A DNA stretch of 10,084 nt from an uncultured bacterium (lineage in GTDB: Bacteria > Cyanobacteriota > Vampirovibrionia > Gastranaerophilales > Gastranaerophilaceae). Location of the stretch: assembly GCA_902803265.1 (NCBI GenBank), contig CADCPD010000069.1, positions 1 to 10,084 on the forward strand, written 5' to 3'. A program made the position numbers and the translations under genes. This document shows, piece after piece, positions 1 to 7,069 of the stretch; position 1 is the stretch's first letter, and every line of letters starts with the position of its first letter. The notes beneath the pieces were generated by a model that searched no databases, was not told where the DNA came from, and was given only the letters and a program-made list of their open reading frames with translations.

Positions 1-144
1 ATAAATATCAACCGAGAAGGAGAGGTTATAAACGAACCGCCGGAAGATGAAGCCTTGACCTGCGAGCATAATTTTATGCCCGTTGACAGCACCGGTTTGG
101 TACTGGCTTGTACAAAATGCGGGTTTGTTATAAAACATAGATAA
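1..144 (+). CDS. C-terminal end of an unidentified zinc-ribbon-like protein (5' truncated)
   Basis: An open frame enters from the left edge and stops at TAA 142-144, giving the last 47 residues. The visible peptide has an acidic stretch (EPPEDEA) and then a Cys-x-His pair at residues 21 and 23 and a Cys-x-x-Cys pair at residues 37 and 40, spaced as in a small zinc ribbon. The segment is about 42% GC by my count, visibly richer than the AT-rich genes that follow. It lies 28 bp before pgpH on the same strand, so the two may be co-transcribed. The usual upstream neighbour of this block is phoH, but this tail does not look like PhoH to me. The protein's function cannot be named from the tail alone. 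The frame assignment rests on continuous reading and the Cys pattern. Confidence 0.6.
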   Translation: MNINREGEVINEPPEDEALTCEHNFMPVDSTGLVLACTKCGFVIKHR

Positions 145-172
145 TAAATTAAATAAGAGGGCAAATTAATAT

Positions 173-2317
173 ATGGATAAATTTCTTGATTTTATATCAT
201 CAAAAAACTTCAGAAACGGTTTTTGTTTCGTACTGTTTACACTCCTTATGGCAATTACAATATCTTCACAAAACTATTTCTTCCAGAAAGTAATTGAAAA
301 CGGCATAAGTAAAAAAGATATAGTTGCTCAAAAAGATATTGTTGTTATTGATACTAAAAAAACCGAAAGACAAAGAAAAGAAATTGAAGCTAAAATAGAA
401 CCTGTTTTGACAACAGCAGAAGATGATTTTATCAAAAATAATTTAAATTCTCTTGAAAATTCTATAAAAACTATAAGAGATAAAGATTCGACAAGATTTA
501 CAAAACAGGACGAATTGAGTGTTTTGTTCGATATTCCTGATGAAAACAAAAAACTTTATATTGTAAATTATCTTTTAAATTCAAATGACAGTGATTTAAA
601 GGACGTTTTTGAACAAGCAAAATTGACTCTTACAAATCTTTTGGCAAATGGTATAACGGAAAAAGATACAGAAAAGGGTAATTTACAAAAATTACTTCAA
701 AAACACTTTGCTCTAAATCTTACAAAACACCAAAATACTATTGTTTCTGCCTTATTAGAACAAGTTATTGTTCCTAATTTAGTTGTAGATGAAATTGCAA
801 CCGACATTGCAAAGAAAAATGCCAGAAATTCTGTAAAACCTTACGAAGTCGTATTTGAAAAAGGTGACAAAATTTTGTTTGAGGGCGAACCTGTAACAAA
901 ATTAAAACGTGATGCCTTAAGACAGGCAGGATACAGCCTTATTGATATAAACTTTTTGGGAATATTGGGAATATACTTATTCATAGCCTTTACGACATTT
1001 GTATTTATTAAGTTTAAAGAAGATTATGAAAAAAGACACGCATCAAAAACAAATTTGGCAATAATTGCTTCGTTATCATTATTTGTAGCATTAATAGCCG
1101 TAATGCTTCCAACTGGATTTTCTCCTTATATATTGCCTTTCCCTGCTATGATAATTATTTTATCAATATTTTCTAATTCAAGACTTGCATTTCTAGCAAC
1201 ATTGTTGCTTTTGTGTAACTTAACTTTAGGATTGCATTTCGGCATAGAATTTATAATTTCATTCATTTTGATTCTTTTAGTAGCAGAAATAACCGTTTCA
1301 AAAATTAAATTTTCAAGACGTTCAGATTTGATTAAAGTTGGATTTTACGTGTCATTAACAGGTTTAATTGTCGTATCAAGTGTGTACTTACTGGAAAAAT
1401 TCCTAATAGATATCGACAATGCACTAATAATAAGAGATGCAATAATGACATTTATAAACGGTATATTAAGTGCGGTAATTGCTTTAGGCGTAATGCCTAT
1501 GATAGAAAGTGCATTTAGAGTAACAACACCGTATGGATTAGCAGAATTAGTTGACCATAACCAACCATTATTAAAACGTCTACAAATGGAAGCCCCTGGT
1601 ACATATCACCACTCGTTATTAGTTTCAAATCTTTGTGAAGCCGCAGCGGAAGCAATTGGTGCTGATCCTACAATAGCAAGAGCCGGAGCTTTGTATCACG
1701 ATATAGGGAAACTTAAACGACCTTTATTTTTTGTAGAAAATCAATCATCTTTCGGAATTGAAAATCCTCATACAAAATTAAATCCAAAAATAAGTAAAAC
1801 AGTTATTATTTCGCACACTAAAGACGGTATAGAAATTGCTAAGTCTAAGGAATATAATCTTCCACCGATTATTCAAGATTTTATTTTACAACATCACGGA
1901 ACAGGTCTTGCAAGTTATTTCTATAACAGAGCCTTACAAGAAGAAGGTGCGGAAAATATTAAAGAAGAACAATTTAGATATCCTGGGCCAAAACCAAGAT
2001 CAAAAGAAGCTGCAATTTTAATGATTGCTGATGCTACAGAATCTGCAGTTCGTTCATTAAAAACTCCAACTCCTGAAGAAGTTGATATTGTAATTGAAAA
2101 AATTATTACAGAAAGAATAAACGACGGTCAATTATCAGATTCTCCTCTAACGTTGAAAGATTTAAAAACAATTGCATCAACATTTAGTCGTATAATAAGA
2201 GGAATGCAACACGAAAGAATAAAATATCAAAATGATATTGATAAAGAAGTTGAAAATGCAAAATTAATACTTCCTGAAGTTATAGATAAAGATGATAAAA
2301 ATGAAACCAACAGTTAA
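173..2317 (+). CDS. pgpH: 7TM-HD family cyclic-di-AMP phosphodiesterase (PgpH-like)
   Basis: This is a 714-residue membrane protein, the usual size for PgpH. A first membrane segment lies at about residues 17-35. It is followed by a large, probably extracytoplasmic domain (about 40-255), a bundle of hydrophobic segments at about 260-455, and a cytoplasmic HD domain. Metal-binding residues are visible: His-His at 479-480 in TYHHS, the His-Asp pair 509-510 in LYHDIGK, His-His at 574-575 in QHHGT, and Asp620 in IADATES. Characterised family members hydrolyse c-di-AMP to pApA, so this protein probably lowers c-di-AMP; the reaction here is inferred from the family. The start at 173 is preceded by AAGAGGG (155-161) with an 11-nt spacer. 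The 3' end overlaps ybeY, indicating co-transcription. No terminator or clear promoter is seen in the 28-bp gap upstream. Confidence 0.94.
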   Translation: MDKFLDFISSKNFRNGFCFVLFTLLMAITISSQNYFFQKVIENGISKKDIVAQKDIVVIDTKKTERQRKEIEAKIEPVLTTAEDDFIKNNLNSLENSIKTIRDKDSTRFTKQDELSVLFDIPDENKKLYIVNYLLNSNDSDLKDVFEQAKLTLTNLLANGITEKDTEKGNLQKLLQKHFALNLTKHQNTIVSALLEQVIVPNLVVDEIATDIAKKNARNSVKPYEVVFEKGDKILFEGEPVTKLKRDALRQAGYSLIDINFLGILGIYLFIAFTTFVFIKFKEDYEKRHASKTNLAIIASLSLFVALIAVMLPTGFSPYILPFPAMIIILSIFSNSRLAFLATLLLLCNLTLGLHFGIEFIISFILILLVAEITVSKIKFSRRSDLIKVGFYVSLTGLIVVSSVYLLEKFLIDIDNALIIRDAIMTFINGILSAVIALGVMPMIESAFRVTTPYGLAELVDHNQPLLKRLQMEAPGTYHHSLLVSNLCEAAAEAIGADPTIARAGALYHDIGKLKRPLFFVENQSSFGIENPHTKLNPKISKTVIISHTKDGIEIAKSKEYNLPPIIQDFILQHHGTGLASYFYNRALQEEGAENIKEEQFRYPGPKPRSKEAAILMIADATESAVRSLKTPTPEEVDIVIEKIITERINDGQLSDSPLTLKDLKTIASTFSRIIRGMQHERIKYQNDIDKEVENAKLILPEVIDKDDKNETNS

Positions 2318-2810
2318 TATTTTTACAGAAAATATTTATAATGACTGGGAGCTTGACGAAAAGGCTTTAATTGATAATGCAAGAGTTTTCATTAATTATT
2401 TCTTTGATACTCCTCAAATATATGATAATTCTTGTTTAAAAAATCAGAAATACGATACTATTGTATTTGATATCGTGTACTGTGATAGTGAAAAAACACA
2501 TACAATGAATAGAGAATACAGAGATAAAGACTATCCTGCGGACATAATAACTTTTGCAATATTTGCAGATAGTTCAGATGATGAAAAATTTATTTTTGAT
2601 GGCGAAATAAATTTAGGAGAAATTATTATTGCTCTTGATAAAGTTGAAAAAAATGCACAGGAGAAAGGTTGCAGCAGGGAAAGAGAATTAAACTTTTTAA
2701 TTGCGCATGGAATAATGCATCTTCTAGGCTTTGACCATCAGACAGAAGAAGAATATAATTTTATAGTAAATGCGCAAGAACAAGCGTTATCTAAAGTGGA
2801 AGGGTTATAA
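2292..2810 (+). CDS. ybeY: Endoribonuclease YbeY (rRNA maturation factor)
   Basis: This 172-residue protein carries the YbeY zinc site near its C-terminus: HGIMHLLGFDH, with His139, His143 and His149 as the three ligands. Upstream are the family's other conserved stretches, NREYRDKDYPADIITFA (compare the usual R-x-x-D-x-P-T-D-V-L-S-F) and LGEIIIALD. YbeY is a metal-dependent RNase for 16S rRNA 3'-end maturation and ribosome quality control, acting in the cytoplasm. The gene overlaps the end of pgpH, typical of the pgpH-ybeY-dgkA block. Two in-frame ATGs are possible, at 2292 (26-bp overlap) and 2301 (17-bp overlap). Neither has a good Shine-Dalgarno sequence, so initiation probably depends on translational coupling. 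I keep the longer form, but the shorter one is equally plausible. Confidence 0.95.
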   Translation: MIKMKPTVNIFTENIYNDWELDEKALIDNARVFINYFFDTPQIYDNSCLKNQKYDTIVFDIVYCDSEKTHTMNREYRDKDYPADIITFAIFADSSDDEKFIFDGEINLGEIIIALDKVEKNAQEKGCSRERELNFLIAHGIMHLLGFDHQTEEEYNFIVNAQEQALSKVEGL

Positions 2811-2815
2811 ATAAA

Positions 2816-3229
2816 ATGTCAAAATATAAATCACATGGGCTAATTAAAGCTTTTAAAAATGCCGAAAGAGGAATTTTTCTTACTCTTAAGTCGGAAAGAA
2901 ATATCAGAATTCATTCGGTAATAGCTATTTTAGTTTTAGTTGCAGGCTATTATTTGGATTTTAATGCTATCAAATTTTGCATATTAATACTTACAATCGC
3001 GCTTGTAATAATATCTGAGATGATTAATTCAGGAATTGAATATTGCATAGATTCAGTATTTCACAATAAATATTCAAAACTAGCAGGCATGGCAAAGGAC
3101 ATTTCAGCAGGAGCTGTTATGTTATCAGCAATCGTAAGTGTAATTATCGGAATTATACTGTTTGGGGAAAGCTTGTTTGTTCACTATGAACATCTAATAA
3201 TTTTGCCCCCTCATGTTCAACCCTTGTAG
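2816..3229 (+). CDS. dgkA: Small integral-membrane lipid kinase (diacylglycerol / undecaprenol kinase family)
   Basis: This 137-residue protein is built like prokaryotic DAGK: an amphipathic N-terminus (AFKNAERGIFLTLKSERN), hydrophobic segments at about residues 33-48, 51-67 and 97-117, and the signature EMINSGIEYCID (68-79) followed by KLAGMAKDISAGAV (88-101). The Glu-x-x-Asn-Ser-x-Ile-Glu motif binds Mg-ATP in this family. Gram-positive members phosphorylate undecaprenol to recycle the cell-wall lipid carrier, while the E. coli type acts on diacylglycerol; the sequence does not settle the substrate. GGAAGGG (2798-2804) lies 11 nt before the start, inside the end of ybeY 5 bp upstream. The family core ends near residue 117. 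The last 25 codons are antisense to the end of thrB, so the tail after the third membrane segment is probably not catalytic. Confidence 0.92.
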   Translation: MSKYKSHGLIKAFKNAERGIFLTLKSERNIRIHSVIAILVLVAGYYLDFNAIKFCILILTIALVIISEMINSGIEYCIDSVFHNKYSKLAGMAKDISAGAVMLSAIVSVIIGIILFGESLFVHYEHLIILPPHVQPL

Positions 3230-4127
3230 TAACAATTTCTCCGTTTATGTTTACAGCATCCCAGCAGTTACGCACACGTTGCTTTATCTCGTCAATATTA
3301 TTGCCGTGAGAAATTATTAATAATGTTGGACCTGCGCCGGAAAGAACACAGCCCATTACATTATCAAGTTCTTTCATAGATTGTTGAATTTCTTCAAAAG
3401 CAGGTAATAATTTCATTCTGTATGGCTGATGAATTCTATCGTGAAGTGCATATTTCATTAATTCGGTATCTTTATTTCTGACAGCTTCCATAAACATAGC
3501 CAATCTCATAGAATTAAATGTTGCATCCTGTAAAGGAACATCCTTAGGGAGAACTGAACGGGCAATTTCAGTTTGTAATTCAAAATCTGGAATGCAAAGA
3601 GTTATGTGCCAGTCTTCAGGCCATTCAAGTTTGTGATAAAAAACGCTTCCGTCATCTTCAATAGAACTAGCAACAAGTCCTCCAACAACTGCCGGAACAA
3701 TGTTATCAGGGTGTTTTTCGACTTCTGTTGCTATAGACAAAATGGCTGATTCGTCTGCAGGATTTGATAATAAGGCGTTTGCAGCCATCAAACTTCCGAC
3801 AATTACTGACGCAGAACTACCCATACCTCTTGCGATAGGAATATTTGTTTCTATTGTTATTTTTAAATCAGTAGGTACTTGTCCTGTTAAACTATATAAC
3901 ATTTCAACAGATTTATAAGCAATACTGTTTTCATCTATTGGTATTTGATTTAAACTTGCTTCATCTATATTTTTATTATTAACTAAAATATTTATTTCAT
4001 TACCACTGCCAGGTAAAACTTTTTCTTCAATAGTTATTGTATTATAAATTGGTAAAGCTAATCCCAAACAATCGAATCCGGGACCAAGATTTGCAGATGT
4101 TGCAGGTACTTTTACACTAACTTTCAT
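3153..4127 (-). CDS. thrB: Homoserine kinase (GHMP kinase family)
   Basis: This 324-residue protein begins with the ThrB-type N-terminus VPATSANLGPGFDCLGLAL (residues 7-25). It carries the GHMP ATP-binding loop PIARGMGSSAS (97-107), a His-Pro-Asp-Asn motif at 139-142, and the third GHMP motif VLSGAGPTLL (261-270). It phosphorylates L-homoserine with ATP to O-phosphohomoserine, the step before threonine synthase. On the minus strand AAAGG sits about 7 nt before the ATG. The gene begins 27 bp after the stop of the YhaM-like gene, so both are probably on one transcript. No thrA or thrC is adjacent. The family core ends near GAKLL (about residue 311). The remaining residues and that motif overlap dgkA in antisense, making this a convergent overlap with no terminator between the genes. 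Confidence 0.96.
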   Translation of the reverse strand: MKVSVKVPATSANLGPGFDCLGLALPIYNTITIEEKVLPGSGNEINILVNNKNIDEASLNQIPIDENSIAYKSVEMLYSLTGQVPTDLKITIETNIPIARGMGSSASVIVGSLMAANALLSNPADESAILSIATEVEKHPDNIVPAVVGGLVASSIEDDGSVFYHKLEWPEDWHITLCIPDFELQTEIARSVLPKDVPLQDATFNSMRLAMFMEAVRNKDTELMKYALHDRIHQPYRMKLLPAFEEIQQSMKELDNVMGCVLSGAGPTLLIISHGNNIDEIKQRVRNCWDAVNINGEIVTTRVEHEGAKLLDVHSEQTSFPQTV

Positions 4128-4154
4128 AATTAACCTTTTTGTTTCCGAAATGTA

Positions 4155-4982
4155 TTATAACATACTTACATTAATTTTGCCAAATTTGGCTGAAAGGTCG
4201 TCTATATGATGAATTAAGTAGCAGTCAGATTCTACATCTTTATCATTCAAATCAATGATAGCTCCCCAATCTGTTCTTCCATGGTGAGCAGCAATCATTC
4301 TTGCTATATTTTTAAAACCATTATTCATGCATAGTGAAAATCCGTATTGAGAATGAGTTAACCATTCTTTTTTAAATTCTTCATCATAATCTATTAGACC
4401 GGTTTCTTCGTCAATAGTATATTCAAAAATTTTACCTATATCGTGAAGTATACAAGCTGCATAAATCTTATCTTTATTTATTCTTTGGAAAGAAGTTTCA
4501 ACTATATTCTCAGCATATTTCAAACATTCCAAAATATGGACCATTAATCCGCCTAAATAATTGTGATGCATCAATTTTGCAGCCGGTGTTATTTTTATAT
4601 CTTCTTCATGTTCTGAAAAATATTTTTTTATAAAATTTTTAAGCTTTTCATCTTTTATTTTTTCAACATAATTTAAAATTTCAGAAAAATAATTGTCTCT
4701 TTCATTTTCTGACAAGCCTGTCTTAGCTTCCTGAATAAGTTCTAATGCAGAAACAAGACAATTGTTAAATTTTTCATTAAAAGAGCCTGATACTATACGA
4801 AGTTTATTACCGGAACGGAATAATTTACTATCAAGTCGGTTTAATGTTTCTTCCCATAAAATACAATTAAGCAAACTCCCGTCATTAGGATCTTTTAATT
4901 GTAATTTGCCCATTTTAGTGCCGGCTTTTGTATCGCCTATAGAAAAAATAACAACTTCATATATTGTTTCTGTATCAAACAT
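4155..4982 (-). CDS. OB-fold/HD-domain protein of the YhaM 3'-5' exoribonuclease family
   Basis: This 275-residue protein has an N-terminal beta-rich segment (about residues 1-85) that fits an OB fold, with GKLQLKDPNDGSLLNCILW. An alpha-helical linker and an HD domain from about 130 follow. HD motifs are visible: AAKLMHHNYLGGLMVH (134-149), ILHDIGK with His180-Asp181, His-His at 233-234 in AAHHGR, and HHIDD at 258-262. The order OB then HD and the phrase HHNYLGGL are typical of YhaM, a 3'-5' exonuclease known from Bacillus and Staphylococcus. Activity here is inferred, and the family also contains uncharacterised phosphohydrolases. On the minus strand AAGAGG lies 7 nt before the ATG, and a strong hairpin ends 16 nt upstream of the start codon. 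thrB follows 27 bp downstream. Confidence 0.85.
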   Translation of the reverse strand: MFDTETIYEVVIFSIGDTKAGTKMGKLQLKDPNDGSLLNCILWEETLNRLDSKLFRSGNKLRIVSGSFNEKFNNCLVSALELIQEAKTGLSENERDNYFSEILNYVEKIKDEKLKNFIKKYFSEHEEDIKITPAAKLMHHNYLGGLMVHILECLKYAENIVETSFQRINKDKIYAACILHDIGKIFEYTIDEETGLIDYDEEFKKEWLTHSQYGFSLCMNNGFKNIARMIAAHHGRTDWGAIIDLNDKDVESDCYLIHHIDDLSAKFGKINVSML

Positions 4983-4998
4983 AATTTAACCTCTTTTT

Positions 4999-5035
4999 AA
5001 AAGGCGGTTTCTGCAAACAGCAGAAACCGCCTTTT
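4999..5035 (-). terminator. Perfect 16-bp hairpin between ilvC and the YhaM-like gene
   Basis: The arms 4999-5014 and 5020-5035 are perfectly complementary (core GGCGGTTTCTGC) with a 5-nt loop. The hairpin lies 14 bp after the ilvC stop, so on the minus strand it is placed as an ilvC terminator. In that direction the U run is only four residues, part of the stem, and leads straight into the Shine-Dalgarno sequence of the next gene. In the plus direction the downstream tract (CTTTTATTA) is more T-rich, but no plus-strand gene ends here. It may be a partial terminator, an RNA-processing site or a 5' protective stem for the downstream message. Confidence 0.65.
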
Positions 5036-5049
5036 CTTTTATTACTTTA

Positions 5050-6072
5050 TTAATTTTTATCTCTGTCGATAATTTTTGATTTACTCCAAACAAATGAAGA
5101 ACGAATTTGCGCACCAACTTCTTCTAATTGATGTTGTTTTGCTTCTTCTCTTAATTTGTTGAAGTTTTTATTGCCGCTGTTTACTTCGTTTAGGAATTCA
5201 TCAGCAAATTTACCTGATTGAATTTCAGAAAGAATTTCTTTCATAGCTTTTTTAGATTCATCAGTAATAACACGAGGGCCTCTTGTTAAATCGCCATATT
5301 CAGCAGTATTAGATATAGAATATCTCATATCAGCAAAACCGCCTTGATTAATTAAGTCAACGATTAATTTCATTTCGTGTAATACTTCAAAGTAAGCCAT
5401 ATATGGAGAATATCCTGCTTCAACAAGAGTTTCAAATCCGGCTTTTATTAGAGCTGTGCAGCCTCCGCAAAGAACTGCTTGTTCTCCGAATAAGTCGGTC
5501 TCAGTTTCTTCTCTGAAAGAAGTTTCAATAATACCTGCTCTTCCTGCGCCAATTGCACTTGCATATGATAAAGCAACTTCTTTTGAATCACCTGTTGCAT
5601 CTTGGTAAACAGCTATCAAAGAAGGAACACCTTTTCCCGCTTCGTATTCGCTTCTAACTGTATGTCCAGGACCTTTTGGAGCTACCATTATAACGCTTAC
5701 TCCTTCTGGAGCTACGATTTTTTTGAAGTGAATATTAAATCCGTGTGAAAACATTAAATATTTACCGGCTGTTATGTATGGTTTTATTTCTGTTTCGTAA
5801 ACTTTTGCCTGAATTTCATCAGGAATTAATATTTGGATGATATCAGCCCATTGAACGGCATCTTTTATTGCCATTGTTCTAAAGCCGTAATTTTTAGCTT
5901 TTTTGTCGCTGTTTCCGCCTTGTCTTAAACCTAAAACAACATCACATCCTGAATCTTTTAAGTTCATTGATTGTCCGTAACCTTGAGAACCAAATCCGAT
6001 TACGGCAATTTTTTTAGTTTTGATTAAGTCTTTGTTAATGTCTTTGTCTAAATAAATTTTTAATTCTGTCAT
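5050..6072 (-). CDS. ilvC: Ketol-acid reductoisomerase, class I
   Basis: This 340-residue protein is full length for the short (class I) form. The Rossmann motif is GFGSQGYGQSMNLKDSG (residues 26-42). The cofactor loop GLRQGGNSDKKA (48-59) has an Arg and a downstream Ser, as in NADPH-preferring enzymes; the preference is an inference. His110 in FSHGF and the magnesium ligands Asp193 and Glu197 in DLFGEQ, plus Glu229/Glu233 in FEVLHEMK, are present. The enzyme converts acetolactate and acetohydroxybutyrate to dihydroxy acids in valine, leucine and isoleucine synthesis. On the minus strand GAGG sits 8 nt before the ATG, behind a good promoter. ilvB, ilvN and ilvD are not adjacent in this window. 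The gene is followed closely by a hairpin and the YhaM-like gene. Confidence 0.98.
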   Translation of the reverse strand: MTELKIYLDKDINKDLIKTKKIAVIGFGSQGYGQSMNLKDSGCDVVLGLRQGGNSDKKAKNYGFRTMAIKDAVQWADIIQILIPDEIQAKVYETEIKPYITAGKYLMFSHGFNIHFKKIVAPEGVSVIMVAPKGPGHTVRSEYEAGKGVPSLIAVYQDATGDSKEVALSYASAIGAGRAGIIETSFREETETDLFGEQAVLCGGCTALIKAGFETLVEAGYSPYMAYFEVLHEMKLIVDLINQGGFADMRYSISNTAEYGDLTRGPRVITDESKKAMKEILSEIQSGKFADEFLNEVNSGNKNFNKLREEAKQHQLEEVGAQIRSSFVWSKSKIIDRDKN

Positions 6073-6095
6073 TTTACCTACCTCACTTTGAATTT

Positions 6096-6123
6096 ATTAT
6101 ATAGGAAAAATATTTCATTGCAA
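6096..6123 (-). promoter_or_regulatory. Predicted sigma-70-type promoter of ilvC
   Basis: On the minus strand TTGCAA (6123-6118) is followed after 16 nt by a consensus TATAAT (6101-6096), ending 23 nt before the ilvC ATG. The -35 half lies inside an 8-bp palindrome, ATTGCAAT (6117-6124), which could be incidental or an operator half. No leader peptide or attenuator is evident in the short leader. Confidence 0.6.
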
Positions 6124-6137
6124 TAAATCTTCACGAA

Positions 6138-6166
6138 TTGAAAGAAACAATAAAATATTTTAAAAT
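6138..6166 (+). promoter_or_regulatory. Predicted promoter of the exported hypothetical gene, close to its ATG
   Basis: TTGAAA (6138-6143), a 17-nt spacer and TAAAAT (6161-6166) make a good sigma-70-type promoter. The ATG follows only 6 nt after the -10 hexamer, so the expected transcription start coincides with the start codon at 6173. No Shine-Dalgarno sequence precedes that ATG. This fits a leaderless transcript, or true initiation at the second ATG (6182). Confidence 0.5.
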
Positions 6167-6172
6167 GATGTT

Positions 6173-7036
6173 ATGAAGCGAATGTTATTGATAGTATTAA
6201 TAATTGGCGTATTTTTACTATGTCCTGTAGTTGCTTTTTGTGAAGAAAAAGCAAATGAAAGTGACCTCATTCAATCTGAAAAATCTAACGATATTGTTGA
6301 AACAGTAAGTACAGATAAAAAAAACTTAAAAAAACTAAGTAAAAAGCAAAAAGAAGTTTCAGTTGAAAAAACTCAAGTTAAAGAATCTAAAATAGAACAA
6401 GATGAAGCTGCAGATATTTTACACGGTTTTATCGAATATTATCCTGATGGAACAATCTTTTTTGATGAAATAAAGGAATCAGAAGGTGTTTTTATAAAAA
6501 TGCGCCAACCTACAACATATAATCAATATTCAGTTTTAGATATAAAAGGCGTTAATTTTGAAGATATAAAAAATCGTCAAAAAGGTATAAAAAGACATAT
6601 TTCAAATGAGTATCAAATAGTTGATTTTGACGCAAGTTATACTGAAACCTTAGGTAAATTTAGCTATGGTACAACTTATGCGGCAGATATTGATACTGGA
6701 GAATTTGAGTATCACACAAAATTTTTTGCAAGATATGACGCAAAGCATTATGCATTACAGGCTGCATATGGTAAAAGTGCGTATACGTCAACCGGAACGC
6801 AATCTGATTTTATTTATTTAACTCCAGAGTGGAAAATAGGAAAAGGTTTTGTTTTAAAAGATACATACAAAGCTAATACTCTTGGTTTAAAGCAAGAAAA
6901 TGAAATAATGCTAAAATATACTCCGCAGTTTATAAAAGAAAATCCATTGGATATTGAAGTAGGAGTTGGTCAATCATATTATAAAGATGGTACACAATAT
7001 AATGTCTTTAAATTTGCAACAACTTTGCGTTTGTAG
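6173..7036 (+). CDS. Exported hypothetical protein, probable outer-membrane beta-strand domain
   Basis: I do not recognise this 287-residue protein. Residues 1-23 form a signal peptide: MKRM, a hydrophobic core, then VVAFCEE with cleavage probably near 21-23. The Cys is not in a standard lipobox. Residues 24-80 are a charged Lys/Glu-rich linker with no obvious fold. From about 85 the sequence turns into alternating polar/hydrophobic strands with many Tyr and Phe, such as GKFSYGTTYAADID, YHTKFFARYD, YALQAAYGKS and VGVGQSYYKDG, ending FATTLRL. This resembles half of an outer-membrane beta barrel, though the last residue is Leu rather than Phe. The start is uncertain: ATG 6173 lacks a Shine-Dalgarno sequence, and ATG 6182 is a second option. 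The division gene starts 33 bp downstream. Export is fairly sure; the barrel is an inference. Confidence 0.75.
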   Translation: MKRMLLIVLIIGVFLLCPVVAFCEEKANESDLIQSEKSNDIVETVSTDKKNLKKLSKKQKEVSVEKTQVKESKIEQDEAADILHGFIEYYPDGTIFFDEIKESEGVFIKMRQPTTYNQYSVLDIKGVNFEDIKNRQKGIKRHISNEYQIVDFDASYTETLGKFSYGTTYAADIDTGEFEYHTKFFARYDAKHYALQAAYGKSAYTSTGTQSDFIYLTPEWKIGKGFVLKDTYKANTLGLKQENEIMLKYTPQFIKENPLDIEVGVGQSYYKDGTQYNVFKFATTLRL

Positions 7037-7053
7037 ATATATTGTAATATAAT
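7025..7053 (+). promoter_or_regulatory. Possible promoter of the FtsB-like gene
   Basis: A consensus TATAAT (7048-7053) is preceded at 17 nt by TTGCGT (7025-7030), a weak -35 that lies over the stop region of the preceding gene. It would place transcription start near 7060, giving the division gene a short leader of its own. AT-rich sequence makes chance matches likely. Confidence 0.35.
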
Positions 7054-7069
7054 TTCAGTACGGGATAAA

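Noticed and set aside
1836..2021. 61-codon plus-strand open frame inside pgpH
   Set aside because: It is an alternative frame within the HD domain coding region, where the pgpH frame is strongly supported by its metal-binding motifs.
3700..3918. 72-codon plus-strand open frame inside thrB
   Set aside because: It is antisense to the conserved GHMP kinase core and has no recognisable features.
6073..6172. Amino-acid attenuator or riboswitch upstream of ilvC
   Set aside because: The leader after the predicted promoter is too short, with no leader peptide rich in Leu/Val/Ile and no alternative hairpins.
6173..6241. Lipoprotein signal peptide in the exported hypothetical protein
   Set aside because: The Cys at residue 23 follows V-V-A-F, which does not fit the usual L-A/S-G/A-C lipobox, so an ordinary signal peptide is more likely.
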